A stretch of DNA of 58,152 nucleotides, taken from Flavobacteriaceae bacterium CP2B. GTDB lineage: Bacteria > Bacteroidota > Bacteroidia > Flavobacteriales > Flavobacteriaceae. The stretch covers positions 1 through 58,152 of the forward strand of contig LXTR01000064.1 of NCBI GenBank assembly GCA_001683825.1, read 5' to 3'. Of this stretch, positions 1 through 7,609 are shown one piece after another. Within the stretch, counting starts at the first letter, position 1, and each line of letters begins with the position of its first letter. A program made the position numbers and the translations under genes. A model generated the notes under the pieces. It was given only the letters and a program-made list of their open reading frames with translations. It was not told the origin of the DNA and searched no databases.

Positions 1-563
1 GGGATCAGCGAAGCTAATCCGGGCATGACAGATTGGATGCAGGGGATAGAGACTGGCGAAGCCAGGCTTGGATTCCCATGCTTGTCCGGCACCCTGTGCG
101 AGGCAGAGGGATCAGCGAAGCTAATCCGGGCATGACAGATTGGATGCAGGGGATAGAGACTGGCGAAGCCAGGCTTGGATTCCCATGCTTGTCCGGCACC
201 CTGTGCGAGGCAGAGGGATCAGCGAAGTTCATCCGGGCATGACAGATTGGATGCAGGGGATAGAGACTGGCGAAGCCAGGCTTGGATTCCCATGCTTGTC
301 CGGCACCCTGTGTGAGGCAGAGGGATCAGCGAAGTTCATCCGGGCATGACAGATTGGATGCAGGGGATAGAGACTGGCGAAGCCAGGCTTGGATTTCCAT
401 GCTTGTCCGGCACCCTGTGCGAGGCAGGGGGATCAGCGAAGCTAATCCGGGCATGACAGATTGGATGCAGGGGATAGAGACTGGCGAAGCCAGGCTTGGA
501 TTCCCATGCTTGTCCGGCACCCTGTGCGAGGCAGGGGGATCAGCGAAGTTCATCCGGGCATGA
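1..563. repeat. 107-bp tandem repeat array, at least 5.3 copies
   Basis: The unit starts with GGGATCAGCGAAG at 1, 108, 215, 322, 429 and 536, an exact period of 107 bp. The last copy stops after 28 bp (at 563), where the sequence becomes unique. Copies are nearly identical. They differ at a TAA/TTC switch about 14 bp into the unit (TAA in copies 1, 2 and 5; TTC in copies 3, 4 and 6) and at a few single bases near the unit's end. The period is not a multiple of 3, so reading frames through it change every unit and are not genes. There are no unique spacers. The array continues beyond the left edge, so its real copy number is unknown. Confidence 0.95.
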
Positions 564-824
564 AGGATAGCTGTTACGCAACTTCCTGCTCGGGTCATTG
601 AGTTTTTGGATGGGTGGCGCAACCGGAACCAGCAAGCCCGGATAGCGTTTTAAATCGCCCGTTCCGTGCCAAAGATACCTGTCAAATGATCGGGGCCAAA
701 GAATTTTTGAAATGACTGTTTTTATACGCTTATTCGGGCCTCAGGGCCAAAAGTTTTAATTTTTTAATTGTAATTTTTTGTTATCTTTAACCCTATTAAC
801 TAACTAATTTTAAGTTTGAACGAA
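564..824. other. Unique non-coding gap before exbB
   Basis: This stretch between the repeat array and exbB holds no convincing gene. Its second half becomes AT-rich (about 750-815), as expected for a promoter region in this phylum. TATCTTTA at 782-789 is a one-mismatch match to the Bacteroidetes -7 element, but no TTTG lies at the usual distance upstream, so I do not call a promoter. Confidence 0.5.
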
Positions 825-1610
825 ATGAAAAAATTATTCTCGATCCTGGCCATGGCTGGGCTATTTGTCTTCAGTACAAATACAGTAAGTGCAAAAGCGA
901 ACGTAATAGCTTCGAATCTGTCTTCAACAGTTGCAGCCGCCACGGTAATGCTTCAGGATGAGGCTGCTGTGGAAGCGGAAAAAGGATTTACCCAAGTCCT
1001 TAAGGAGCAATTTATACAAGGTGGGGCCGGCTTTATGGGGATCGTTCTTTTGTGTCTCATCCTGGGATTGGCAGTTGCCATAGAGCGTATTATTTACTTA
1101 AACCTTGCCAGCACCAACACTTCCAAATTGAAGCAGAAAGTGGAAGATGCTCTGGCTTCCGGAGGCATTGAAGCGGCCAAAGAAGTTTGCCGCAATACCA
1201 AGGGCCCCGTCGCTTCAATCTACTACCAGGGATTGGACAGGGCAGGAGAGAGTATAGAATCAGCTGAAAAGGCCGTAGTGGCCTATGGCGGTGTGCAAAT
1301 GGGGCAGTTGGAGAAAAACGTTTCCTGGTTGTCGCTCTTTATCGCTGTAGCCCCTATGCTTGGGTTCATGGGTACGGTAATTGGTATGATCCAGGCCTTC
1401 CAGAAAATTTCTGCGGTAGGTAACCTCAGTGCTTCCCTGATCGCCGGTGATATCCAGGTGGCGCTTTTAACCACGGTATTCGGTCTTATTACTGCGATTA
1501 TCCTCCAGATTTTCTACAACTATATTATCGCCAAAATCGACAGTATCGTTAATGACATGGAAGATTCTTCGATCGTGTTGATCGACATGTTGGTTGACCA
1601 CAAAAAATAA
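825..1610 (+). CDS. exbB: MotA/TolQ/ExbB proton channel family protein
   Basis: This is the proton-channel subunit of a TonB-type energising complex in the inner membrane. It uses the proton gradient to drive TonB-dependent outer-membrane import. From the ATG at 825 the protein has a cleavable-looking signal (MKKLFSILAMAGLFVFS), a periplasmic stretch, then a membrane segment near residues 65-85 (GFMGIVLLCLILGLAVAI), a cytoplasmic domain, and the paired C-terminal helices typical of the family (SLFIAVAPMLGFMGTVIG and VALLTTVFGLITAIIL). An in-frame TTG at 816 would add only three residues, and I prefer the ATG because it gives a clean signal peptide. It is first in a run with a small membrane protein and two exbD genes, with gaps of 15 to 26 bp. 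A signal sequence on ExbB is common in Bacteroidetes and absent in the enterobacterial protein. Confidence 0.9.
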   Translation: MKKLFSILAMAGLFVFSTNTVSAKANVIASNLSSTVAAATVMLQDEAAVEAEKGFTQVLKEQFIQGGAGFMGIVLLCLILGLAVAIERIIYLNLASTNTSKLKQKVEDALASGGIEAAKEVCRNTKGPVASIYYQGLDRAGESIESAEKAVVAYGGVQMGQLEKNVSWLSLFIAVAPMLGFMGTVIGMIQAFQKISAVGNLSASLIAGDIQVALLTTVFGLITAIILQIFYNYIIAKIDSIVNDMEDSSIVLIDMLVDHKK

Positions 1611-1636
1611 TTCACACCCGATAACCAAACAGCATT

Positions 1637-2077
1637 ATGTATAAAATTGTAAAAATAGTATTGGCTGTCCTAGGGCTTATTGGAGTTATTCTTTGGTTTC
1701 AGTTGCCAAGTAGTGATGTCCCCGCCTCGGAGGCCATAGAAAGCGGATCAATGAACTTCATGTTCGTTATTACCTATCTGCTCATGGCAGTGGCCGTGTT
1801 CTTTAGCCTGGTTTTTTCTTTGATCAACCTTTTCGCAAACCCCAAGAGCCTTAAGAAGTCTCTCCTTGTGATTGGCGGTTTCTTGTTGGTCGTTGCAATT
1901 TCCTACGGGTTGGCCAGCGGAACCGATGTGAACATCGAAGAGATGGCCAACAGGGGCATCTCGACTTCAGAGGGCACCATCAAGAATATCGGGATGGGAT
2001 TAAACGTCTTCTTTATACTGGTCATTATCGCCGTTGGCGCCATGATCTGGGGTGGATTAAGAAAAATGACAAATTAA
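1637..2077 (+). CDS. Small integral membrane protein of the exb cluster
   Basis: This 146-residue protein has no family I can name with certainty. It shows about four hydrophobic segments: residues 1-22 (IVKIVLAVLGLIGVILWF), about 35-65 (FMFVITYLLMAVAVFFSLVFSL), about 73-95 and about 120-142. Only short polar linkers separate them. It lies between exbB and the first exbD with short gaps on both sides, so it is probably co-expressed and may be an accessory of the ExbB-ExbD complex; that role is inferred from position alone. Confidence 0.75.
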   Translation: MYKIVKIVLAVLGLIGVILWFQLPSSDVPASEAIESGSMNFMFVITYLLMAVAVFFSLVFSLINLFANPKSLKKSLLVIGGFLLVVAISYGLASGTDVNIEEMANRGISTSEGTIKNIGMGLNVFFILVIIAVGAMIWGGLRKMTN

Positions 2078-2092
2078 TATAAAACAAAACCT

Positions 2093-2716
2093 ATGCCTAG
2101 AAGAGGAGCACCACCAGAAGTTAACGCAGGATCCATGGCAGACATCGCGTTCCTGCTCCTGATCTTTTTCCTGGTGACGACCACCATTGAGACAGATGCA
2201 GGGTTAGACCGTATGTTACCTCCCATTGAACCGCCGGATGAAGACGTGGTTATTAAGCAAAAGAACATCTTCACCGTAAATATCAATAAAAACGGACAGT
2301 TACTGGCCGAGGAGGAGTTAACGGATTTGAAGGACCTGAGGGCCAAGGCAATCGCCTTCCTCGACAATGGAGGTGCACCACAGGGCACACCGGAATACTG
2401 CAACTATTGCAAGGGTAAAAGGGATGCCAACTCTTCGGACAACCCGCAAAAAGCCATCATTTCCCTGAAGAATGACCGGGAAACTAGGTACGGTACCTAT
2501 ATCACCGTACAGAATGAGTTGGTGGGGGCGTACAACGATCTCAGGAATCGCGAGGCCCAGCGGCTGTACGGAAAGGATTTTACGGATATGGAGGCCCAAT
2601 ACCTCAATCCCGAGACGCCTTCGAGTATCCGGGACGACCTGAAGGATAAGGTAAAGAAAGTTCAGGACCTTTTCCCCCAGAAACTTTCGGAAGCAGAAAC
2701 ATCGACAACTAATTAA
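2093..2716 (+). CDS. exbD: ExbD/TolR family biopolymer transport protein (first copy)
   Basis: ExbD subunits sit in the ExbB pore and supply the protonatable aspartate. The N-terminal helix with its acidic residue is clear (GSMADIAFLLLIFFLVTT, about residues 15-33), followed by a periplasmic domain. At 207 residues it is longer than the usual 130-160. The extra length includes an insertion near residues 100-125 with a CxxC pair (CNYCKGKRD) and a charged C-terminal tail. It is 20 bp upstream of a second, shorter exbD. Paired exbD genes are usual in Bacteroidetes and the two products probably form mixed complexes. Confidence 0.9.
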   Translation: MPRRGAPPEVNAGSMADIAFLLLIFFLVTTTIETDAGLDRMLPPIEPPDEDVVIKQKNIFTVNINKNGQLLAEEELTDLKDLRAKAIAFLDNGGAPQGTPEYCNYCKGKRDANSSDNPQKAIISLKNDRETRYGTYITVQNELVGAYNDLRNREAQRLYGKDFTDMEAQYLNPETPSSIRDDLKDKVKKVQDLFPQKLSEAETSTTN

Positions 2717-2736
2717 CGAGAAGCAGGAAAACGATT

Positions 2737-3219
2737 ATGGCAAAATTTAATAAGAAAAAAAGCGGAGACCTTCCGGCTGTATCCACGGCTTCACTACCTG
2801 ATATCGTGTTCATGCTATTGTTCTTTTTCATGACGGTGACCACCATGAAAGACAGTACGCTGTTGGTAGAGAATACCCTGCCCAACGCGAGTGAGGTGAA
2901 GAAACTCGAGAAGAAGGACCGTGTACTGTATATCTACGTGGGCAAACCAACACGGGAATACCAGAAAGTATTCGGGACAGAGCCAAAGATCCAGCTGAAC
3001 GATAAGTATGCAAGTGTCTCGGAAGTGGGCGATTTTATACTGCAGGAACGGGCCAAAAAACCACAGGAATTGCAGAATGTGCTTACCACCGCCCTGAAAG
3101 TGGATAAGGAGGCCAATATGGGCCTGATATCGGATATCAAGCAGGAACTCCGTAAGGTAAATGCGTTGAAGGTTAACTATACCACCTACGAAGGGGACGC
3201 ATTCAGGAACTTGCAATAA
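2737..3219 (+). CDS. exbD: ExbD/TolR family biopolymer transport protein (second copy)
   Basis: This is the second ExbD-type subunit, 160 residues. It has a lysine-rich start, a single membrane helix with an aspartate (about residues 18-38, LPDIVFMLLFFFMTVTT), and a periplasmic domain. It lacks the CxxC insertion of the upstream paralogue. It is the last gene of the four-gene exb run. A strong intrinsic terminator follows at 3242-3279, which separates it from the outer-membrane protein gene downstream. Confidence 0.9.
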   Translation: MAKFNKKKSGDLPAVSTASLPDIVFMLLFFFMTVTTMKDSTLLVENTLPNASEVKKLEKKDRVLYIYVGKPTREYQKVFGTEPKIQLNDKYASVSEVGDFILQERAKKPQELQNVLTTALKVDKEANMGLISDIKQELRKVNALKVNYTTYEGDAFRNLQ

Positions 3220-3241
3220 ATTACATTTCAAACTTAAGAGG

Positions 3242-3279
3242 AAGGCGCTTCAAATGACTATTTGAAGCGCTTTTCTTTT
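3242..3279 (+). terminator. Intrinsic terminator of the exb operon
   Basis: An 11-bp perfect stem (GCGCTTCAAAT at 3245-3255 with its complement at 3260-3270) closes a 4-base loop. It is followed by a T-rich run through 3279. Confidence 0.9.
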
Positions 3280-3293
3280 TACCTTTATCTCCT

Positions 3294-3983
3294 ATGAGAT
3301 TGACCCTCCTCTTGTTTTTTGGCTTGCTTTGCGGCCCGCTTCTTTCCCAGCAGGGTAATGATTCTGTACCGGTTGATACCCGGTACCTGGAGGACCAGTT
3401 CTATGTGGGGCTTACCTATAACTTCCTTTTGAACAAGCCCGAGGGCGTTACCCAGAGGAGCCTTTCTTATGGGTTGATGGGAGGGTTCATAAAGGACATC
3501 CCGCTGAATGCCAGGCGGAATATCGCCTTGGGGATTGGGTTGGGCTACGGTGTCAATTCGTATTACTCCAACCTTCGGGCTTCTGAAACTTCAGATGGTT
3601 TTGAATACCAGATCCTGGAGGATGATTTTGATTACAAGCGCAATAAGATTGAAACCCACCTCATAGAAATGCCCATTGAATTTCGTTGGCGGAATTCCAC
3701 GGCCAGGGATTACAAGTTCTGGCGCATCTATACGGGCCTTAAATTGGCCTATGTCCTTGGGAGCCGCTCCAAACTGGTGACGGATACGTATACCGATTCC
3801 TTCTTCAATACGGAAACGGGCAATTTCAGGTATGGGCTCATGCTGAACCTGGGTTACAACACCTTTAATATTCACGCGTATTATGCCCTATCCCCCCTGT
3901 TTGACAAGGGTGCCCTTACCGCGGATGGCCAGGAGGTCGGTTTTGTCCCGCTGAGGATCGGCCTGATCTTTTATATCCTATAG
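3294..3983 (+). CDS. Outer-membrane beta-barrel protein, PorT-like
   Basis: A 229-residue protein with a signal peptide (MRLTLLLFFGLLCG, cleavage near SQQ) and alternating-hydrophobicity strands ending in an aromatic/hydrophobic C-terminus (RIGLIFYIL), as in outer-membrane barrels. Size and pattern resemble the PorT/SprT family used by the type IX secretion system and the broader flavobacterial 'porin family'. I cannot separate these without a search, so no symbol is given. The exb terminator lies just upstream, so it probably has its own promoter. Its stop overlaps, tail to tail, the stop of the next gene on the other strand. Confidence 0.75.
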   Translation: MRLTLLLFFGLLCGPLLSQQGNDSVPVDTRYLEDQFYVGLTYNFLLNKPEGVTQRSLSYGLMGGFIKDIPLNARRNIALGIGLGYGVNSYYSNLRASETSDGFEYQILEDDFDYKRNKIETHLIEMPIEFRWRNSTARDYKFWRIYTGLKLAYVLGSRSKLVTDTYTDSFFNTETGNFRYGLMLNLGYNTFNIHAYYALSPLFDKGALTADGQEVGFVPLRIGLIFYIL

Positions 3984-4586
3984 CCAGTAACGAAGGGTGA
4001 ATAACTGGGTGAGGAACCCAATAAAAAACCCGATAAGTACTTCAGACCGTTCGTGTGCTTTCAGGTAAAGGCGCGAAGTGGCCGTAAGCCCTGTCGCCAG
4101 GGTGAATACACTGATAGCCAGGGTGATATTGGACTCAAAATGGATGCTCAGGGCGATCAGGAACATCAGTAACCCTCCCATTCCGGTCATGTGCAGGCTG
4201 CTTTTTACCTGGAAGAACAAAATCACCAGGTTTGCGGCAGTTGCGGCGATGAGGCCGACGAAGAAATAGTGTAGTTCTACGGTATAGCTATTGGGGATTA
4301 CCTTCAACAGGACCATCAGCAATAGCCCCAGGTTTATGAGCAGGGGGATGGCCCGTTCCCTGCGTTTTTCCAAAAAAATAGAACTCGCGATCCCCAGGTT
4401 CCGCAGGATCAGGTAGCTGATGATGGGAATGATGACCGTCAGTATAAAAATGGGGAGGATATTGCCGCTCTGTACCTCCAGCGGTGTGTATTTTGGGGTT
4501 ACCAGGAAGTAGCTTACCGTCCCCGCGAAAGGAATGAATATGGGATGGAAGAGATACGAGATAAAAGTGATAAACACCCGCATCAT
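3978..4586 (-). CDS. PAP2-like integral membrane protein
   Basis: This 202-residue protein has about six membrane helices. Its layout recalls the C-terminal half of PAP2-family lipid phosphatases: a basic loop EKRRERAIPLL (compare KX6RP), SLHMTG (compare PSGH), and SRLYLKAHERSEVLIGF (compare SRX5HX3D). The proline and serine of the second motif and the aspartate of the third are changed, so phosphatase activity is uncertain. It overlaps the rpoN stop by 4 bp (ATGA), so the two are probably translated together. This is a family-level call only. Confidence 0.6.
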   Translation of the reverse strand: MMRVFITFISYLFHPIFIPFAGTVSYFLVTPKYTPLEVQSGNILPIFILTVIIPIISYLILRNLGIASSIFLEKRRERAIPLLINLGLLLMVLLKVIPNSYTVELHYFFVGLIAATAANLVILFFQVKSSLHMTGMGGLLMFLIALSIHFESNITLAISVFTLATGLTATSRLYLKAHERSEVLIGFFIGFLTQLFTLRYWL

Positions 4587-6043
4587 ATCTCTTTTCTAAG
4601 GCGTGCCACGGGCAGGTTCAGCTGCTCCCGGTACTTGGCCACGGTCCTCCTCGCAATGGGGTAGCCCTTGTCTTTGAGGATTTTCGCCAGCTTGTCATCC
4701 GTCAGGGGTTTGCGTTTGTTCTCTTCCCCTATGACTGTTTCCAGGATCTTTTTGATTTCTTTGGTTGATACGTCTTCCCCCTGTTCGTTCTTCATGGCTT
4801 CTGAAAAGTAATCCTTGATCAGGCGGGTGCCATAAGGCGTGTCTACATACTTGCTGTTGGCGACCCGCGAGACGGTAGATACATCCATGTCTATGGCATC
4901 CGCAATGTCCTTCAGGATCATGGGCCGTAGCTTGCGTTCGTCCCCTGTCAGGAAATACTCCTTTTGGTACTGCATGATGGCGTTCATGGTAATATAGAGG
5001 GTCTGTTGCCGTTGTTTGATGGCATCGATAAACCATTTGGCGGCATCCAGTTTTTGCTTGATGAAAAGGACCGCGTCCTTTTGTGATTTGCTGCGCTCCT
5101 TGGCGCTCTTGTAACCGGCAAGCATGTTGCTGTATTCTTTGGAAACATGCAATTCAGGGGCATTGCGGCCGTTGAGGGTCAGTTCCAGTTCCCCGTCTGC
5201 AATCCGGATGGAAAAATCGGGCACCACATGTTCTACAATACGGTTGTTGCCGGAGTAGGACCCTCCCGGTTTGGGGTTTAGTTTTTCAATCTCCGTAATG
5301 GCCGCTTTCAATTGCTCTTCGGTAATACCGTGTTTCTGAATGAGTTGTTTGTAGTGTTTCTTGGAAAAGTGTTCAAAGGATTTTTCCAGGATGTTGATGG
5401 CCAGTTCTACGGCCGGGGTCGGGTCTTTCTGCTTGAGTTGGATGATAAGGCATTCCTCCAGGGAGCGTGCGCCCACCCCGGGGGGGTCCAGTTCCTGGAC
5501 CACCGACAATACTTTTTCTATCGCGGCCTCGTCCACGAAAATATTCTGGGTAAATGCCAGGTCGTCCATGATATCGGTCACGGGCCGGCGGATGTACCCA
5601 CTTTCATCCACACTGCCTACCAGGAATTCGGCAATGGCCCAATCCTGGTCATCCAGGTAAACGGTATTGAGCTGATTCAGCAGGTGTTGGTTGAAAGAGG
5701 TCCCCGCAGCATAGGGAATGCTCTTTTCGTCTTCATCCGGGCTGTAATTGTTGGCCCTGGTACGGTAATCGGGTACTTCGTCATCACTGAGGTATTCATC
5801 GATATTGATGTCTTCGGCCGATACGGTTTCGTGGTCATCCTCATCTTCGTATATGTCGCCGAAATCATCCCCTTCCAGCAGGTCGTTTTCGTCCTTTCCG
5901 CTTTCCAGGGCCGGGTTTTCCTCAAGTTCCTGCTTTAGTCGCTGCTCAAAAGCCTGGGTGGGCAATTGAATCAGTTTCATCAGCTGGATCTGCTGAGGCG
6001 AGAGCTTCTGCGATAACTTGAATTGAAGGTGTTGTTTTAACAT
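4583..6043 (-). CDS. rpoN: RNA polymerase sigma-54 factor
   Basis: Sigma-54 directs core polymerase to -24/-12 promoters and needs an AAA+ activator. The 486 residues show the full layout. Region I is glutamine/leucine-rich (residues 1-50, LSQKLSPQQIQLMKLIQ). Region II is acidic (about 55-100). A core-binding domain follows, then a helix-turn-helix (about 375-400, DIADAIDMDVSTVSRVAN) and the RpoN box ARRTVAKYRE near the C-terminus. It lies 44 bp downstream of asnS and overlaps the PAP2-like gene, so asnS-rpoN-PAP2-like may form one transcript. No sigma-54 activator gene is present in the window. Confidence 0.97.
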   Translation of the reverse strand: MLKQHLQFKLSQKLSPQQIQLMKLIQLPTQAFEQRLKQELEENPALESGKDENDLLEGDDFGDIYEDEDDHETVSAEDINIDEYLSDDEVPDYRTRANNYSPDEDEKSIPYAAGTSFNQHLLNQLNTVYLDDQDWAIAEFLVGSVDESGYIRRPVTDIMDDLAFTQNIFVDEAAIEKVLSVVQELDPPGVGARSLEECLIIQLKQKDPTPAVELAINILEKSFEHFSKKHYKQLIQKHGITEEQLKAAITEIEKLNPKPGGSYSGNNRIVEHVVPDFSIRIADGELELTLNGRNAPELHVSKEYSNMLAGYKSAKERSKSQKDAVLFIKQKLDAAKWFIDAIKQRQQTLYITMNAIMQYQKEYFLTGDERKLRPMILKDIADAIDMDVSTVSRVANSKYVDTPYGTRLIKDYFSEAMKNEQGEDVSTKEIKKILETVIGEENKRKPLTDDKLAKILKDKGYPIARRTVAKYREQLNLPVARLRKEI

Positions 6044-6087
6044 CGAAAAGGTTGTACTGGGCTCCCGGTAAAGTTACGCAAATCCGC

Positions 6088-7527
6088 TTAAAATTCTGCA
6101 TTCTGCGGGGTCCTTGGGAATGGGATCACGTCCCGGATGTTTCCCATGCCGGTGGCAAAGAGCACCAGTCGCTCAAAGCCAAGCCCAAAGCCGCTATGCA
6201 CGGCTGTGCCAAACTTGCGGAGCTCCAGGTACCACCATAGTTCTTTTTCGTCTATCCCCAGCACTGCAATTTTCTGGCGCAAAACATCGAGCCGTTCCTC
6301 CCGTTGCGAACCACCGACGATTTCCCCTATGCCGGGGAACAATATATCCATGGCGCGTACGGTTTTCTGGTCTTCGTTCAACCGCATATAAAAAGCCTTG
6401 ATTTTTGCCGGATAGTCGAAAAGGATGACGGGGCACTGGAAATGCTTTTCCACCAGGTATCGTTCGTGTTCACTTTGAAGGTCGGTGCCCCACTCTTCAA
6501 TGGGGTACTGGAATTTTTTCTTCTTGTTGGGCTTGCTGTTCTTCAGGATGTCTATGGCTTCGGTATAGGTCACCCTCTTGAACTGGTTATCAACGATAAA
6601 CTGCAGCTTTTCCCGCAATGGCATGGCGCTCCGTTCTGCCTGCGGCCTGGATTTTTCCTCCTGCAGGAGTCGCTGCTCCAGGAATTCGAGGTCGGTCCCG
6701 CAGTGCTCCAGGACATAGGTGAGGACATATTTGATAAAGTCTTCAGCCAGGTCCATATTGGCATCCAGGTCATAGAAAGCCATTTCGGGTTCAATCATCC
6801 AGAATTCCGCCAGGTGGCGCGAAGTATTGGAGTTTTCGGCCCTGAAGGTCGGGCCAAAGGTATATACCTTCCCAAGGCCCATGGCGAAAGCTTCGGCTTC
6901 CAGTTGCCCGGATACCGTCAGGTTGGTTTCTTTGCCAAAGAAATCTTCCCGGTAGTTCACTTCGCCCGTATCTGTCAGGGGCGGGTTCCTGGCATCCAGG
7001 GTGGTAACCCGGAACATCTCGCCAGCCCCTTCCGCATCAGACCCGGTGATGATCGGGGCATGCATGTAATAAAATCCCTGCTCCCGGAAATACTTGTGGA
7101 TGGCAAACGCCAGGGCCGACCGTACCCGCATGACAGCGGCAAAGGTATTGGTGCGTACGCGGAGGTGGGCTTTTTCCCTGAGGAATTCCAGGGAGTGTTT
7201 CTTGGGTTGTATAGGATAGGTTTCCGGATCGGCGGTCCCGTGTACAAAGATCTCCTTTACCAGGATCTCTACTTTTTGCCCCTTGCCCTGGCTTTCCACC
7301 AGGGTACCGCTCACCCTGAGGGCGGCACCGGTGGCAATTTGCTTGAGCAGGGCCTCGTCAAACTGTTCAAAGTCCACCACACATTGGATATTCTCGAGGG
7401 TCGAACCATCATTCAGGGCAATAAAACGATTACTTCTAAAAGTTTTTACCCAGCCGTTCACGACCACTTCCTGCAAGAGGGGGGTGGTCGCCAGCAGGGA
7501 TTTCACGCTGTAAGGGGTCATTTTCAT
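6088..7527 (-). CDS. asnS: Asparaginyl-tRNA synthetase
   Basis: This enzyme charges tRNA-Asn with asparagine in the cytoplasm. The 479-residue length is normal for a class IIb synthetase. An N-terminal OB-fold anticodon-binding domain (about residues 15-110) precedes the catalytic core. Motif 2 ([15 protein letters not shown]) and motif 3 ([12 protein letters not shown]) are intact, and the HLAEFW stretch is typical of AsnRS. Two closely spaced ATG codons (7527 and 7521) are both possible starts. A Bacteroidetes -7 element lies 21 bp upstream. Confidence 0.97.
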   Translation of the reverse strand: MKMTPYSVKSLLATTPLLQEVVVNGWVKTFRSNRFIALNDGSTLENIQCVVDFEQFDEALLKQIATGAALRVSGTLVESQGKGQKVEILVKEIFVHGTADPETYPIQPKKHSLEFLREKAHLRVRTNTFAAVMRVRSALAFAIHKYFREQGFYYMHAPIITGSDAEGAGEMFRVTTLDARNPPLTDTGEVNYREDFFGKETNLTVSGQLEAEAFAMGLGKVYTFGPTFRAENSNTSRHLAEFWMIEPEMAFYDLDANMDLAEDFIKYVLTYVLEHCGTDLEFLEQRLLQEEKSRPQAERSAMPLREKLQFIVDNQFKRVTYTEAIDILKNSKPNKKKKFQYPIEEWGTDLQSEHERYLVEKHFQCPVILFDYPAKIKAFYMRLNEDQKTVRAMDILFPGIGEIVGGSQREERLDVLRQKIAVLGIDEKELWWYLELRKFGTAVHSGFGLGFERLVLFATGMGNIRDVIPFPRTPQNAEF

Positions 7528-7547
7528 TCGCTTCTAAAGATGAACCG

Positions 7548-7555
7548 CAAAGATA
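7548..7555 (-). promoter_or_regulatory. Candidate promoter (-7 element) for asnS
   Basis: On the minus strand the sequence reads TATCTTTG, a full match to TAnnTTTG, 21 bp before the asnS start. No clear TTTG was found 19 bp upstream, so the call rests on one element. Confidence 0.45.
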
Positions 7556-7609
7556 GGTTTTTGCGAAAATTACAGGGGTTGTTTATGGTATTATTCTGTG
7601 GTGGCGGGG

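Noticed and set aside
1-563. Tandem array considered as a CRISPR array or as repeat protein genes
   Set aside because: The whole 107-bp unit is repeated with no variable spacer, and the period is not divisible by 3, so no protein frame is kept from unit to unit.
735-750. GGCC-TCAG-GGCC hairpin before exbB followed by a T-rich stretch
   Set aside because: The stem is only 4 bp and self-complementary, too weak to call a terminator.
4583-6043. Search for a sigma-54 activator or -24/-12 promoter in the window
   Set aside because: No AAA+ enhancer-binding protein gene is present and I could not find a convincing -24/-12 site by eye.
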